64,000 bases of DNA, taken from assembly GCA_964491915.1 (NCBI GenBank), contig CAZBHS010000001.1:62001-126000 (forward strand), read 5' to 3'. The notes below the pieces were generated by a model. It was not told where the DNA came from and did not search any database. It was given only the letters and a program-made list of their open reading frames with translations. This document shows, piece after piece, positions 1 through 7,996 of this stretch (the first letter of the stretch is position 1; each line of letters begins with the position of its first letter). This DNA comes from JAHELQ01 sp964491915 (GTDB taxonomy: Bacteria > Acidobacteriota > Aminicenantia > UBA2199). A program made the position numbers and the translations under genes.

Positions 1-2
1 CT

Positions 3-346
3 GTTTTGAGGATGGGGTGCCGGTCGGTTCATATTGGGGGCGGGGAACCGTTTTTGGATGTGGATGGTCTGGTGGGAGTGATTGGTTGTGGTTTGGAGAT
101 GAGTGATGCGGGCGGCTGCGGCGGTATTGGATTCATCCGGGGGGACGGTCCTGGCGGGTGTTTGAGCGGGTGATGAGGAAGAAGCCGGTGGAATTGAGGG
201 ATGTGTCGCATTGCCGGTTGTGCCATCATATCAGGGGGTTCTTGCTGATGGAAGCGGGGGTCGGGACCCGGGAGTTCGGGTCGGTGGCGTTTTATGAAGA
301 GGCCCGGATGGAGCGGGGGATCGAGATGAGGAGGAGAAAGGGATGA
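3..346 (+). pseudogene. Radical SAM protein, collapsed and edge-truncated
   Basis: Two parts of a radical SAM-type gene are visible in different frames. Bases 3 to about 107 encode a segment containing HIGGGEPFLDVDGL, the GGEP motif that contacts the methionine moiety of S-adenosylmethionine in radical SAM enzymes. From about base 113 another frame encodes a C-terminal-looking segment with CRLCHHIRG and FGSVAFYEEA, which resembles the CxLCxHIR tail of a family of radical SAM proteins (from memory of the family). The central portion, probably 150-200 residues, is missing, and the CxxxCxxC cluster motif would lie left of the window. The stop overlaps the next start (ATGA at 343-346), so the 3' part is genuine coding sequence. 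Either the gene is decayed or the assembly has dropped its middle. The family call is moderate; the substrate is unknown. Confidence 0.45.
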
Positions 347-654
347 TATTTATTGGGGGCGTTCAGCCCAGGACTGTTGTTTTGAGCGACCGGTTGGAGA
401 GTTGTCCGTATTGCGGGCATGTGGCGGTTAGGCGGCAGAGGATCGATCATTATATTTCGCTTTTTTTTATACCGTTGATTCCGGTGAAGCGGGGGATTCC
501 CCATATGGCGTGCGGGCATTGCAAGAATGTAGTTGGCGGGGGAGCCGGCGGTTCGCAACGTACTGGAAGCGGGGGATACAAGGGGTGTGGGCATTGCGGG
601 AGCCCGGTGGAAGAGGAATACGTGTATTGTCCTTATTGCGGTAAACGGGTGTAG
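343..654 (+). CDS. Zinc-ribbon protein
   Basis: A 103-residue protein with four CxxC-type knuckles: CPYC at residues 21-24, CGHC near 57-60, CGHC near 80 and CPYC near 96. Together they could form two zinc ribbons. The N-terminal half (FIGGV start, first knuckle, then a hydrophobic SLFFIPLIPV stretch before the second knuckle) matches the layout of the zinc_ribbon_15 family of small proteins. A glycine/serine-rich linker near residues 63-77 separates the halves. The start codon overlaps the stop of the preceding gene by four bases, indicating translational coupling. No catalytic domain is visible; a nucleic-acid- or protein-binding role is likely but not shown. Confidence 0.7.
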   Translation: MIFIGGVQPRTVVLSDRLESCPYCGHVAVRRQRIDHYISLFFIPLIPVKRGIPHMACGHCKNVVGGGAGGSQRTGSGGYKGCGHCGSPVEEEYVYCPYCGKRV

Positions 655-710
655 CGGTAGGGAAAATGTGGTAAAATAGAGGTTAAATGGATTGGTTCGC
701 GGAGGGTTCG

Positions 711-2147
711 ATGAACATGGACACAGGAAAAGCATGCGGTACTATACAGACTAAAATCGTCGCCACTATCGGGCCGGCGTCGATGGACGAAAAAATATTG
801 GCCCTGATGATTAGAAGCGGCATGTCGGTGGCGCGGCTCAATTTTTCCCACGGCAGTCATGAAACCCATGAAAAGGTCATTAAGATGGTGCGCAGGATCT
901 CGGCGGAAGAGGGAAGACCGGTTGCTATTTTGCAGGATTTGAGCGGGCCGAAAATCCGGCTGGCTGAAATGGCGGAGCCTCTGGAAGTGACGAGGAACCA
1001 ATCGATACGGTTGGGAGTGGATGATAGCGTCGAGGCTGATATATATACGGGGTTCGCGGATTTGGTGAATGTTGTGGAAGCTGGGGATACTATCTTGATC
1101 GATGATGGCTATATCGAGTTGACGGTCGATCGGGTGGAGGATTTGGTTCTGGTGTGTACGGTGATGACAGCGGGGCTGATCAAATCGCGTAAAGGCATTA
1201 ATTTGCCGGATTTGTCGGTGTCGATTCCGGTGTTTACGGACAAAGACCGCAAAGACTTGCAATTCGGCTTGGGGCAAGACATTGATATGGTGGCCATGAG
1301 CTTTGTGGACGAAGCGTCCAATATCGAACCCATCCGCGACATGATGAGGAAAGTGGGCAAGAAGATTCCGGTGATCGCCAAAGTGGAGCGGCCGCGGGCG
1401 TTGGCCAATATCGAAGGCATCATCGAGGCGTTCGACGGTATTATGATCGCCCGTGGGGATTTGGGGGTCGAGGTGGCGCCGGAGCGGGTGCCGTTGATCC
1501 AGAAGGAATTGATACAACGGGCTAACCGCGATAATAAAGTGGTGATCACCGCCACCCAGATGCTGGAGTCCATGATCGAGAATCCGCGGCCGACGCGGGC
1601 TGAAGCGTCGGATGTGTCCAATGCCATTTTAGACGGCAGCGACGCTGTGATGCTGTCGGGCGAGACGGCTGTGGGCAAGTACCCGGCCCGGGCTGTGGAT
1701 ATGATGCGGCGGACCGCCCATACCACGGAGAATTCCGATTTGTACCGTGACCGCTGGGAAGAGCGCAAGGCGGAGCATCACAATCATACAGAGGCCATCG
1801 TCAAAAGCGCGGCGGAGATCTCTTCGACTTTGGGGGCGCGATACATCCTGGTGTTCAGTTTTTCCGGGACCACGGCATTGCTGCTGTCAAAGTTCAGACC
1901 CGCTTGCCCGATTATCGCGTTTACGCCCAACGAAGATGTGGTGCGGCGCATGGCCGCTTATTGGGGAGTGATTCCTCAACGGATGGACTTTACCGCCCAT
2001 ACGGACGAAATGATATTGCGGGGCGAAGAATTACTGGAGGCCAGAGGGTTGGTGTCTGATGGGGATCTGGTTGTGACGGTGGCGGGGGTGACGCCGATGC
2101 GGGGCGCCACCAATATGTTGAGGATTTCCGAGATCCAGCGGGATTAG
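711..2147 (+). CDS. pyk: Pyruvate kinase
   Basis: Transfers phosphate from phosphoenolpyruvate to ADP in the last step of glycolysis (cytoplasmic). The 478-residue product has the usual family length. Visible motifs are TKIVATIGPAS at the N-terminus, ARLNFSHG, LQDLSGPKIR, the active-site stretch IPVIAKVERPRALANIEG followed by DGIMIARGDLGVE, and the signature ITATQMLESM with PTRAEASDVSNA. A C-terminal regulatory-type domain follows from about residue 350. I chose the ATG at 711 because GGAGG sits at 701-705 with good spacing; an in-frame ATG at 687 lacks a site and would add eight residues. The stop overlaps the convergent hslO stop by four bases. Confidence 0.95.
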   Translation: MNMDTGKACGTIQTKIVATIGPASMDEKILALMIRSGMSVARLNFSHGSHETHEKVIKMVRRISAEEGRPVAILQDLSGPKIRLAEMAEPLEVTRNQSIRLGVDDSVEADIYTGFADLVNVVEAGDTILIDDGYIELTVDRVEDLVLVCTVMTAGLIKSRKGINLPDLSVSIPVFTDKDRKDLQFGLGQDIDMVAMSFVDEASNIEPIRDMMRKVGKKIPVIAKVERPRALANIEGIIEAFDGIMIARGDLGVEVAPERVPLIQKELIQRANRDNKVVITATQMLESMIENPRPTRAEASDVSNAILDGSDAVMLSGETAVGKYPARAVDMMRRTAHTTENSDLYRDRWEERKAEHHNHTEAIVKSAAEISSTLGARYILVFSFSGTTALLLSKFRPACPIIAFTPNEDVVRRMAAYWGVIPQRMDFTAHTDEMILRGEELLEARGLVSDGDLVVTVAGVTPMRGATNMLRISEIQRD

Positions 2148-3082
2148 TTGATTCGTTTGTTGTAGAGCTCGAGAATCTCGTCCTTGCTGAAGCTGTAGAC
2201 GCTGTTGCAATGTTGGCAGCGGGTTTCGAGGGGAAAGGGGCCGTTTTGGACGATATCTTCCAGAGAGTCCATTTCCAATCCACCCAGGATGCGGCCGAAA
2301 TTCTCTTTTTGACAGCGGCAGAAGAACTCGATGCGCCGTTGACCGATGATGCGGGGGGATAGGTTTTTGAATTGCCGGCGGATGAAGTCTTCGGCATCGC
2401 CGCCAGAGGCGAAGAATTCTCCGATGGAGGGGAGGCTCTCGACGATGGATTCCAATTGGGATATCTGATCGTCTTCGGCTCCGGGCATGGCTTGCAAGAA
2501 CAAGCCGCCGCTGCCGGTGACATTGCCCTCTTTGTCGAAAATCACGCTGAGATTGAAGACGGTGGGGGTTTGTTCGGAGGTGGAATAGTAGAAGGCGAGA
2601 TCGCGGGCGATGCTACCGTATTTGAGGTGGACGCGGCCATCGTAGGGGGCTTTGGCGTCGGGGAAGTGGCGGATCACCGTCAGGAGGCCGTTGCCCAGGA
2701 AGGGAGACATGTCGAAGCTTTCCAACGGTTTGTCCAGGGGGATGTGTTTGTTTTTGAGATAACCGCGGATTTCGCCGTAGCCGTTGGCTTCCAATGATAT
2801 GCCTTGCACCGGGCCGGAGCAATCGATCTTGATGATCACCCGTTCATTGCCTTTGAAGCTGGCGGTCATGAGGCCGGCGGCCAGATAACCGTGTCCCAGG
2901 ATGAGGGTCTCGAGGATGCCCAATTGGTGGTATTCCCTCATTTCGTTGACCATATGCGTGCCGTGAACCAGTGCGCCGCGGATATTGCCGTCCGCCAACA
3001 AGAATTGGTGGAGTTTGTCTTTATAGCGGGCCATCAACATCTCTTTGCCGCTTTTTCCCTGTATGCTGTCTCTTTTTTTCAT
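2144..3082 (-). CDS. hslO: Redox-regulated chaperone Hsp33
   Basis: Hsp33 is a cytoplasmic holdase chaperone activated by oxidation of a zinc-binding cysteine switch. The C-terminus carries both halves of the switch, FFCRCQ (CxC) and TRCQHC (CxxC), about 30 residues apart. The N-terminal domain has the family pattern of GALVHGT, GHGYLAAGLM, KIDCSGPVQGISLEA and a GSGGLFLQAMPGA segment. I placed the start at 3082, where an AGAAGAG ribosome site precedes the ATG; in-frame ATGs at 3040 and 3034 could also be used and would remove a basic N-terminal tail. The gene ends four bases inside pyk, tail to tail, with no room for a terminator. Confidence 0.93.
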   Translation of the reverse strand: MKKRDSIQGKSGKEMLMARYKDKLHQFLLADGNIRGALVHGTHMVNEMREYHQLGILETLILGHGYLAAGLMTASFKGNERVIIKIDCSGPVQGISLEANGYGEIRGYLKNKHIPLDKPLESFDMSPFLGNGLLTVIRHFPDAKAPYDGRVHLKYGSIARDLAFYYSTSEQTPTVFNLSVIFDKEGNVTGSGGLFLQAMPGAEDDQISQLESIVESLPSIGEFFASGGDAEDFIRRQFKNLSPRIIGQRRIEFFCRCQKENFGRILGGLEMDSLEDIVQNGPFPLETRCQHCNSVYSFSKDEILELYNKRIN

Positions 3083-3186
3083 GATTCTCTTCTGTTTCAA
3101 TTGTATTATCCCGGCATTCCACCGGAATTGCATTATTATAAAGCCGATCCCCGATGAATGCAAGCCTAAAATTCACCGCCCCCATC

Positions 3187-3215
3187 TTGAAAAAAGAGGC
3201 GATTTAGGGTAATAT
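3187..3215 (+). promoter_or_regulatory. Sigma70-type promoter for the 3235 lipoprotein gene
   Basis: TTGAAA at 3187-3192 and TAATAT at 3210-3215 are separated by exactly 17 bases. Transcription would begin near 3222, ahead of the AAAGGAG ribosome site and the ATG at 3235. Predicted from sequence only. Confidence 0.5.
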
Positions 3216-3234
3216 TAGCTTTTGAAAGGAGAAC

Positions 3235-3813
3235 ATGATGATGCAAAGGAAAATAAGTACCGCTTTTTTGTTGATATTGTTTATTGCCGCAGTATTACCG
3301 TTGAGTTATTGCAAGAATTTCGGCAGCCCCGATTATACATTGACCATCGAAGTGAACGAAGGTGTGGTGGGGACTCCGGAGTCCGGCGTTTCGACTCACG
3401 CGGAATTTGACGCGATTGATTTTGACTACGAAGCGGAAGATGAAAATACAAGAATCGAAGTATTGGCCAATGGGACCAGGTTCCCTCTTAGCGGGACCGT
3501 TACCATGTTCACCGACACCACGTTGGTGGTGCGGGTCATCGACCTTCGCGCCGAGTGGCTGTTTGAGCTGGTGGACATCAGCGACGCGGAGCAGGAGCTA
3601 AGAATCGTGTTTAGCGGGCCGGATCTATTCGGCGGCACGTTCAGCGACGAAAACGGAAATACCGGTGTGTGGGCGGTTGATGGATCCAATCTGACAATGA
3701 ATTACGACAATTGGCTGGGTTACCAGTTTGTAGGCACCATCGAAGCGATGAGCGGCGATTGGGGCGGCAATGGAACGTCCGGTGAGTGGAACGCAGTAAG
3801 GGTCGAAGAATAA
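3235..3813 (+). CDS. Putative secreted lipoprotein, function unknown
   Basis: A 192-residue protein with a basic N-terminus, a hydrophobic stretch at residues 9-22 and LSYC at 23-26, a plausible lipobox with Cys26 as the lipidated residue. The mature part is acidic and rich in Thr, Val and Gly, suggesting a beta-sandwich. It has no recognised catalytic motif. A strong AAAGGAG ribosome site precedes three in-frame ATG codons (3235, 3238 and 3241), so the exact start is ambiguous by two residues. The gene ends at 3813, directly against the stop of the convergent kinase gene at 3814. I do not recognise a family. Confidence 0.65.
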   Translation: MMMQRKISTAFLLILFIAAVLPLSYCKNFGSPDYTLTIEVNEGVVGTPESGVSTHAEFDAIDFDYEAEDENTRIEVLANGTRFPLSGTVTMFTDTTLVVRVIDLRAEWLFELVDISDAEQELRIVFSGPDLFGGTFSDENGNTGVWAVDGSNLTMNYDNWLGYQFVGTIEAMSGDWGGNGTSGEWNAVRVEE

Positions 3814-4626
3814 TCAGGATTCGAAGGTCTCGATAAACTCCAGGAGCGCGTCGGCGCTGGGTAAGCGGTGTTCTTTTTCTTTGGCCATCATTTGATCGAT
3901 GAGGGGCTGGAAATGGCGCAACTTACGGGGCAGTCTCGGGACCTTTTTTTTTATATGCTTCATGGCTAGAGAGAGATAATCGGGCGCTGTATAGGGGACT
4001 TCGCCCAATAACATTTCATAGAACACCACTCCCAGACAGTAGATATCCGTCCGCCCATCGATCGCTTCGCCTTGAATCTGTTCGGGACTCATGTATTCGG
4101 GGGTGCCCACCGAGATACCGGTTCTGGTGAGCCGTTGGCTGGAGTGCAGGATGCGGGCGAGACCGAAATCCACCAATACTGCGGCTCCATCGTTTCTGAA
4201 CATGATGTTTTCCGGTTTGATGTCCCTGTGGATGACTCCCTGGTTGTGGGCATAGGAGAGGGCGCCGGCCATTTGTTTGAGAATGGCGAGGTCTCGATGG
4301 TGAGCGTCATCTTCATTTTGTTTCCGGGAATCCAATTGCTCCCTTAAGGTCAGGGGCAGGTATTCCATCACCATAAAAGAATAGTCCATGGCATTGCCCA
4401 CGTTGAAGATTTTGACAATATTGGGGTGATCCAGTTTGGCTCCGGTGTTGGCCTCTTGCAGGAAGCGTTTCACGATGGTGGGCTCGGCTGTGTAAGCCCG
4501 TTGCAGGATTTTGATGGCGATTGTTTGTCCCGATTTTTTGCACGCGCCCTGGAATATGGCGGACAAACTTCCCTCTCCGATTTTACGGTCAACAATATAA
4601 CCGGGTATGTTGGGCAATTGTTCCAT
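3814..4626 (-). CDS. Soluble Hanks-type Ser/Thr protein kinase
   Basis: Phosphorylates protein Ser/Thr residues. The 270 residues are almost exactly one kinase domain, with no membrane segment or extracellular sensor. Motifs in order: glycine loop GEGSLSAIF (17-25), AIKIL with the ATP-anchoring Lys39, catalytic loop HRDIKPEN, DFG, the activation-segment end GTPEYMSPEQ, and DIYCLGVVFYEML. All catalytic residues appear intact. The gene points away from the PAS/PP2C phosphatase gene starting at 4758, so kinase and phosphatase flank one 131-base control region. A linked signalling role is a reasonable inference. Substrates are unknown. Confidence 0.93.
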   Translation of the reverse strand: MEQLPNIPGYIVDRKIGEGSLSAIFQGACKKSGQTIAIKILQRAYTAEPTIVKRFLQEANTGAKLDHPNIVKIFNVGNAMDYSFMVMEYLPLTLREQLDSRKQNEDDAHHRDLAILKQMAGALSYAHNQGVIHRDIKPENIMFRNDGAAVLVDFGLARILHSSQRLTRTGISVGTPEYMSPEQIQGEAIDGRTDIYCLGVVFYEMLLGEVPYTAPDYLSLAMKHIKKKVPRLPRKLRHFQPLIDQMMAKEKEHRLPSADALLEFIETFES

Positions 4627-4709
4627 GGTTTTTCTGTGAAATATTATTATTAATGGTAGCTTTTTTCGCTTGAAAAGTCAAATTCATAGTGGTAAATTGT
4701 AGAGAATGA

Positions 4710-4737
4710 TTGATATTTTTAGGTTTTATATTATACT
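4710..4737 (+). promoter_or_regulatory. Sigma70-type promoter for the PAS/PP2C gene
   Basis: TTGATA at 4710-4715 and TATACT at 4732-4737 are separated by 16 bases. Transcription would begin near 4744, giving a very short leader that still holds the AGAGGG ribosome site before the ATG at 4758. Confidence 0.5.
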
Positions 4738-4757
4738 AATTAACAAGAGGGAAAACG

Positions 4758-6272
4758 ATGGGCAATTACGAAGGGAAAGATCGGTCGCTTTTTTTCAAAC
4801 AGCAGATAGCGGATAAAGAAGAGATCCTGAATTTGGTGTTCGGAATTTCAGAAGCGGGAGTTTGTATTTCGGATAGCAAAGGGCGGTTTGTCGAGGCCAA
4901 TCAGAACTATTGCGACATTCATGGTTATTCGAGGGAAGAGTTGATCGGTCAACCATTTACGTTGGTGCTTCAGCGAGAGAGCCGGGATAGCGCCATTACC
5001 CTTTACAAGTCATTTCTGGTGGGGATGCCGGAGATACCTGTGGAGTGGAACGCCATTGGCAAAGAGGGTAATACCGTGACTGTGCTAATGAATCCGGGAT
5101 ATCTGATCGCCGATGACGGAGAGCTATTTGTGATTACGGCAATTATCGATATTACCGAACAAAAGCACGCGAAGGATGTGATTGACAGTTATGGAAAGAT
5201 GTTGTCGGAAGCGTACAAAGAGATATATATGTTCTCAAACGAGACGAAAAAAATTGTCAAGGTAAATCGCGAGGGGTTGCAGAACTCAGGGTATGAGCTG
5301 GAGGAATTGCTCAAAATGACACCGTTGGATCTGTGGCCGGACATGACGCGCGGCTCGTTCAATACCCTGACAACTATGATCGAGACGGAAGAGAAGGATC
5401 TGATGGTGCACGAGACCATGCATCGTCGCAAGGATGGATCAAAATACGAGGTGGAAATCTATCTCAAATTACTTCGTGATGTGTCGCCTCCGCTGTTTGT
5501 GGCCATTGTCCACGATGTGACAGAGGCCAAAAAACTGATGAAGGTGAGGCAGGAATTGGTGGTGGCCCGCAATATCCGGGACCATATCATTCCACTGAAC
5601 CCTCCGGTTGTGGAAGGCTATGATATCGAAGGGACCATTCTTTCCTCTCCCACTATGGGGGGGGATTTTTATGAGTTCATCACTGTGAATGAGCGTTCCA
5701 CTGTGCTTTGTATCGGCGATGTGACAGGTCGGGGGATTCCGGCGGCATTGTTGATGTCGGGGCTCCATACAATGGTGCGTAGCCTGGCACTCTTTAAAGC
5801 CGGGGCGTCCGAGATTTTACGTTTCACCAATATCATGCTCTTCCGTTACGCGGGCGCCAGTAAATTCGCTAAATTGTTTGTAGGGAACCTGGACCGGGGA
5901 AATCACCGGCTCACGTATGCCAACGCCGGATTTCAACGACCGCTGCTGTTTAGAGCCAACGCGGAGGAACCGGAATTATTGGAAAAGGGCGGCTATGCTC
6001 TTGGTTTGAAGCAGGATTCCCTTTATGCGGAACGGAATTTGACGTTGGACGTTGGTGATGTGTTGTTGGTGTTCTCGGACGGTGTGATCAAAGCCTCGGG
6101 CAACGATTCCAACGAGTTTGGGCTCGACAATCTCGTATCGTTGGTGCGGAAAGTTATGGACAAGCCGGCGGCGGCGATTGTGGATGAGATTTTGCATGCG
6201 GTTGTCAAGCACATCCGCCCGTTGCATGTGTCGGATGATATGACTCTGGTGGTGATAAAGCGATCTGTTTGA
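4758..6272 (+). CDS. PAS-PAS-PP2C (SpoIIE-type) phosphatase
   Basis: A cytoplasmic sensor phosphatase of 504 residues. Two PAS domains come first: roughly residues 25-145 (with the SKGRFVEANQNYCDIHGYSREELIG-type pattern) and 150-270. The second ends in a DVTEAKK linker. The C-terminal SpoIIE/PP2C domain from about 290 has GGDFYEF, IGDVTGRGIPAALLMS and VLLVFSDGVIKA, which supply the metal-binding aspartates. Such proteins usually dephosphorylate anti-anti-sigma factors in partner-switching pathways, but no STAS or RsbW-like gene lies in this window. The gene is divergent from a Ser/Thr kinase. No transmembrane segment is visible, so the signal is probably sensed in the cytoplasm. Confidence 0.92.
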   Translation: MGNYEGKDRSLFFKQQIADKEEILNLVFGISEAGVCISDSKGRFVEANQNYCDIHGYSREELIGQPFTLVLQRESRDSAITLYKSFLVGMPEIPVEWNAIGKEGNTVTVLMNPGYLIADDGELFVITAIIDITEQKHAKDVIDSYGKMLSEAYKEIYMFSNETKKIVKVNREGLQNSGYELEELLKMTPLDLWPDMTRGSFNTLTTMIETEEKDLMVHETMHRRKDGSKYEVEIYLKLLRDVSPPLFVAIVHDVTEAKKLMKVRQELVVARNIRDHIIPLNPPVVEGYDIEGTILSSPTMGGDFYEFITVNERSTVLCIGDVTGRGIPAALLMSGLHTMVRSLALFKAGASEILRFTNIMLFRYAGASKFAKLFVGNLDRGNHRLTYANAGFQRPLLFRANAEEPELLEKGGYALGLKQDSLYAERNLTLDVGDVLLVFSDGVIKASGNDSNEFGLDNLVSLVRKVMDKPAAAIVDEILHAVVKHIRPLHVSDDMTLVVIKRSV

Positions 6273-6276
6273 CACG

Positions 6277-6305
6277 TTGACACAAGTTGAAGATGGGTTT
6301 ATAAT
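6277..6305 (+). promoter_or_regulatory. Consensus sigma70 promoter for the class V aminotransferase
   Basis: A perfect TTGACA at 6277-6282 and a perfect TATAAT at 6300-6305 are separated by 17 bases. Transcription is expected near 6312, about 43 bases before the ATG at 6355. It is the best sigma70-like match I found in the window and begins five bases after the phosphatase stop. Confidence 0.75.
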
Positions 6306-6354
6306 AGATGTCTACACTCCAATAGAATTAAAAAATTCGTAGTAAGGAACTATT

Positions 6355-7827
6355 ATGAAAGATTTTTCAGCGTATAGAAATAATATAATCGGCAATAATT
6401 TAATGTTTCAATCTCCTTATGGAGAGAAAAAAGTCCTGTACGCCGACTGGATCGCCAGCGGCCGGTTGCACAAACCCATCGAAGACTTCATCGCCGGCCA
6501 GTTGGGTCCGTATGTGGCCAACACTCATACGGAAACCACGTTGACCGGTACCACCATGACCGAAGCCTATCACCGGGCGCAATCCATCATCAAGGAGCAT
6601 GTCAACGCCGACTCCGGCGATGTGTTGATGAGCGCCGGATTCGGTATGACGGAAGTGATCAATAAGTTGCAACGGATCATGGGGCTTAGGATTCCGGAGC
6701 AATACAAAGAGCGTGTAACGGTGGAAGGGGATGATCGACCGTTGGTGATTATCACCCATATGGAGCATCATTCCAATCAGATTTCCTGGAATGAGTGCGA
6801 GGTGGATGTCCGCTTGATTCGCGGTACTGAAGAGGGCTTGCCGGATCTTGGTCATTTACAGAAGATTTTGGATGAGAATAAAAGTCGTAAGACGAAGATC
6901 GGTTCGTTTTCCGCTTGTTCCAATGTGACGGGTATTATGACTCCGTTTCACCGGATGGCCGAGATCATGCATAAAAACGGCGGTTTGTGTTTTGTGGATT
7001 TCGCGGCGTCCGCTCCGTATGTGGATATCGATATGCATCCGGAGAATCCGTTGCAAAAGATCGATGCCATCTTTTTCTCCCCGCACAAGTTTTTGGGAGG
7101 CCCTGGTTCTCCTGGTATCATGGTGTTCGACAGGTCTTTGTACAAGCTGAAAGTCCCGGACCGTCCCGGCGGCGGAACAGTTCTTTGGACCAATCCCTGG
7201 GGCGAGCAGCGTTATTTCGAAAATGTCGAGGTGCGGGAAGATGGGGGAACTCCCGGAATTTTGCAAACAATCAAGGCGGCGTTGGCCATTTTGTTGAAAG
7301 AGGATATGGGGACTGAGCATATCATGGAACGGGAGCATCTATACGTGAACCGGGTGATGGACGGTCTCGCGAAGTATTCCTGCTTGCATATGCTGGAGGA
7401 ACAGCAGCGCAACCGCATCGGTATTGTCTCCTTCTATTGTCCTGGCAAACACTATAATTTGATTGTCAAACTTTTGAACGATCGCTTCGGCATCCAGACG
7501 CGGGGCGGCTGTTCCTGCGCCGGCACCTATGGGCATATTTTATTGCATGTGGACCGGGAAAAATCCCAGGCCATTACTCACAAGATCAATCATGGCGACT
7601 TGAGCGACAAGCCTGGTTGGGTGCGGGTATCGCTTCATCCCACCATGAACGAGGATGAAATCGATTACATTGTCGCCTCCATTGGCGATACTCTGGAAAA
7701 CTACAACAAGTTCGCGGAGGATTACATCTTCGATCACTCCACCGCTGAATTTCACCATAAAAACGCCCCTGCCAGGCCGCTGGAATTGAAACGGGATTTC
7801 ATTTCCCGGTTGACAAGCCACGGCTAA
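6355..7827 (+). CDS. Class V PLP-dependent aminotransferase (cysteine desulfurase-like)
   Basis: A PLP enzyme of the SufS/NifS-related fold, 490 residues. Visible features: THTETTLTG near residue 60, the THMEHHSNQ stretch that stacks on the cofactor, VDFAASAPYVDID containing the conserved Asp, and SPHKFLGG with the Schiff-base lysine near residue 245. Near residue 385, RGGCSCAGTYGH carries cysteines where desulfurases have their catalytic loop. It is longer than SufS (about 410) by a C-terminal extension. Related proteins occur in several phyla without a confirmed substrate. No suf or isc genes are adjacent, so a dedicated cluster-assembly role is not supported. It is driven by its own consensus promoter. 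Confidence 0.85.
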   Translation: MKDFSAYRNNIIGNNLMFQSPYGEKKVLYADWIASGRLHKPIEDFIAGQLGPYVANTHTETTLTGTTMTEAYHRAQSIIKEHVNADSGDVLMSAGFGMTEVINKLQRIMGLRIPEQYKERVTVEGDDRPLVIITHMEHHSNQISWNECEVDVRLIRGTEEGLPDLGHLQKILDENKSRKTKIGSFSACSNVTGIMTPFHRMAEIMHKNGGLCFVDFAASAPYVDIDMHPENPLQKIDAIFFSPHKFLGGPGSPGIMVFDRSLYKLKVPDRPGGGTVLWTNPWGEQRYFENVEVREDGGTPGILQTIKAALAILLKEDMGTEHIMEREHLYVNRVMDGLAKYSCLHMLEEQQRNRIGIVSFYCPGKHYNLIVKLLNDRFGIQTRGGCSCAGTYGHILLHVDREKSQAITHKINHGDLSDKPGWVRVSLHPTMNEDEIDYIVASIGDTLENYNKFAEDYIFDHSTAEFHHKNAPARPLELKRDFISRLTSHG

Positions 7828-7866
7828 TTTGTTACGGATATTTTGAAAGAGACGGTGGAGGGGTTT

Positions 7867-7972
7867 ATGAGCGCGGATCCAAAAGTGATCGACGGCGCGG
7901 GCGCCAGTCGTACCCGGCTGCGATCCCGAAGCCATCATCGCCGAGTTCCCTGAAGTAACAGATCTGGTATAA
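7867..7972 (+). pseudogene. DUF433 antitoxin remnant, with start of a lost partner
   Basis: After a strong GGAGGGG ribosome site, the ATG at 7867 opens a frame reading MSADPKVIDGAGASRTRL, like the start of DUF433 antitoxins (DPKV-x-GxxxxxGTRL). A different frame then gives CDPEAIIAEFPEVTDLV and a stop at 7970-7972, like the DUF433 end (xxPExIxxxFPxLT). The middle, about 15-20 residues, is missing. Immediately afterwards AAAGGAG and a TTG-initiated tetrapeptide look like the start of a partner toxin (DUF5615 proteins often follow), but the neighbouring convergent gene begins there. The family match is by eye on short segments. Confidence 0.4.
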
Positions 7973-7996
7973 AGGAGAACTAGAGTTGAGTTTCTC

